The notes beneath the pieces are model-generated. The model did no database searches. It was not told where the DNA came from and saw only the letters and a list, made by a program, of their open reading frames with translations. The position numbers and the translations under genes were made by a program. Source: JBELMB01 sp042088665 (lineage in GTDB: Bacteria > Pseudomonadota > Alphaproteobacteria > Rhodobacterales > Rhodobacteraceae). From it: a stretch of 32,191 bases of DNA. Shown one piece after another: positions 31,158-32,191 of this stretch. How positions within the stretch are numbered: position 1 is the stretch's first letter; every line of letters starts with the position of its first letter. The stretch spans positions 1 to 32,191 of the forward strand of contig JBELMB010000046.1 of assembly GCA_042088665.1 (NCBI GenBank), given 5' to 3'.

Positions 31158-32191
31158 GTGGCAGGACGTCGCACATCGCGGGGCCAATGGACCCTATGGA
31201 TACTCACACTTGCGTGGCTGTTGGCGTTTGTGCCGATGTGTGTGGTTGCCGCGCCCTATGCGGCCATGGTGATGGATGCGCGCTCGGGCAAGGTGCTGCA
31301 TGCGCGCAACGCTGATACGCGGTTGCACCCGGCCTCCCTGACCAAGATGATGACGCTCTACATTGCTTTTGAGGCAGTGCAGAACGGCGAGTTGTCGATG
31401 GACACGGTGGTGACCATTACGCGCAATGCAGCGGCAGAACCCCCGTCGCGTCTGGGGCTCAAGGCAGGCCAACGGATCAAGCTGCGCTACCTTGTGCGCG
31501 CGGCGGCCGTGAAATCGGCCAATGATGCAGCCACTGCCATCGGTGAAGCGATCGAAGGGTCGGAGGCCGCATTTGCCCGGCGCATGAACCGCACGGCCAA
31601 GGCGATGGGTATGACGCGCACGCATTTCAAGAATGCGCACGGCCTGACAGAGGCGGGCCACTTGTCGACGGCGCGGGACATGACCCTTCTCGGGCGGCAC
31701 ATGATCTACGACTATCCCATGTACTATAACCTCTTTGCACGGAAGACAGCCGACGCAGGGGTGAAGAAGGTGTCACACACCAACCGGCGCCTGCTGGACA
31801 GTTACCGCGGGGCAGATGGGATCAAGACCGGGTACACGCGCGCCGCTGGCTTTAACCTTGTTGCCTCGGCAGAGCGTGGACGCGAGCGCGTGATCGCCAC
31901 GGTATTTGGCGGGCGCTCCACCGAGACGCGCAACGCCAGGGTGGCGGAACTGCTGGACCTTGGGTTCAACCGTGCGCCGACGCGGGTGTCATTGCGCGCG
32001 CCGCGCAAGCCGCCTTACCTTGGCAAAGGGGCCGGGCCGGCGGGGATTTCTGTGGCCAACACGCCTGATCCCTCTCCCGGTACGCGCGCGAAATCGATCC
32101 GGGTCGCCGCGGCTGCCGTTAAACGCAGCCTGCGCCCCAAGGCGCGGCCCGTTGCAACACCGACACCGGTCGCGGCAACCTCTGTCGAGCC
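31158..32191 (+). CDS. D-alanyl-D-alanine carboxypeptidase, S11/PBP5 type (partial, 3' end beyond window)
   Basis: A periplasmic penicillin-binding protein that trims pentapeptides of peptidoglycan. The GTG at 31158 follows AAAGGCGG at a good distance and gives a signal peptide (WTLWILTLAWLLAFVPMCVV, cleavage after AAPYA or nearby). All three active-site motifs are present: SLTK (Ser nucleophile), SAND (SxN) and KTG (in GIKTGYTRAAGFNLVAS). The C-terminal half is a basic, Pro/Ala-rich region that continues out of the window. The gene frame is open to 32191 with no stop, so the length is unknown. Confidence 0.93.
   Translation, partial: MAGRRTSRGQWTLWILTLAWLLAFVPMCVVAAPYAAMVMDARSGKVLHARNADTRLHPASLTKMMTLYIAFEAVQNGELSMDTVVTITRNAAAEPPSRLGLKAGQRIKLRYLVRAAAVKSANDAATAIGEAIEGSEAAFARRMNRTAKAMGMTRTHFKNAHGLTEAGHLSTARDMTLLGRHMIYDYPMYYNLFARKTADAGVKKVSHTNRRLLDSYRGADGIKTGYTRAAGFNLVASAERGRERVIATVFGGRSTETRNARVAELLDLGFNRAPTRVSLRAPRKPPYLGKGAGPAGISVANTPDPSPGTRAKSIRVAAAAVKRSLRPKARPVATPTPVAATSVE

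Overview
The window looks like the chromosome of a GC-rich alphaproteobacterium, most likely of the Rhodobacteraceae/Roseobacter group. This rests on the kinds of genes present (aerobic HemF, a DUF2927 lipoprotein, a TelA/XpaC cluster, RluB/TadA/RluE, ClpS, a BapA-type adhesin with its own type I exporter) and on overall composition. No database search was possible, so the taxon is an inference.

Layout. (1) 1-1634: 3' end of tRNA-Arg(ACG), then about 1.5 kb almost without genes that holds a decayed IS3-family transposase. (2) 1635-4245: a NUDIX hydrolase facing a diheme cytochrome c peroxidase/MauG-type protein, then a flavin reductase. (3) 4246-15163: a biofilm-type adhesin island. It has a long control region with a perfect 9-bp dyad, a 1761-residue BapA-like adhesin with about 14 Ig-like repeats, and the three exporter parts in order (TolC-type outer-membrane lipoprotein, ABC exporter, HlyD adaptor). 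It ends in a 14-bp tandem array that starts at the hlyD stop codon. (4) 15217-16571: D-aminoacyl-tRNA deacylase and a PfkB sugar kinase with overlapping ends. (5) 16738-24713: a membrane-stress-like neighbourhood. It contains a tail-anchored double zinc-ribbon protein, a stand-alone CZB zinc-binding protein, a cytochrome b561, an SPFH-GYF protein, and a compact operon of two short membrane proteins (65 and 29 aa), two XpaC-like proteins, TelA and a DUF2927 lipoprotein. (6) 24836-26731: three RNA-modification genes (rluB, tadA, rluE-like). (7) 26791-30155: hemF, an SDR protein whose catalytic lysine position is cysteine, an RsmC-like methyltransferase and clpS. (8) 30250-32191: an internally deleted HAD-hydrolase pseudogene and the start of a D,D-carboxypeptidase that runs off the window.

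Two regions stand out. The adhesin island is self-contained, with substrate and all three exporter components in one direction. It follows a plausible operator: an AT-rich perfect inverted repeat about 80 bp before the adhesin start, overlapping a perfect DnaA-box 9-mer. The zinc-ribbon/SPFH-GYF/TelA/XpaC neighbourhood is the best candidate for a poorly described system. It combines metal-binding domains, a membrane-scaffold (SPFH) protein, two related membrane proteins and two short membrane proteins, one of only 29 residues. A joint envelope or metal-stress role is inferred from domains and gene order only.

Evolutionary wear is visible: an IS3 remnant by the tRNA, a HAD gene that lost its middle with a frame change, and two short tandem arrays (14 bp and 13 bp units) that each abut a stop codon.
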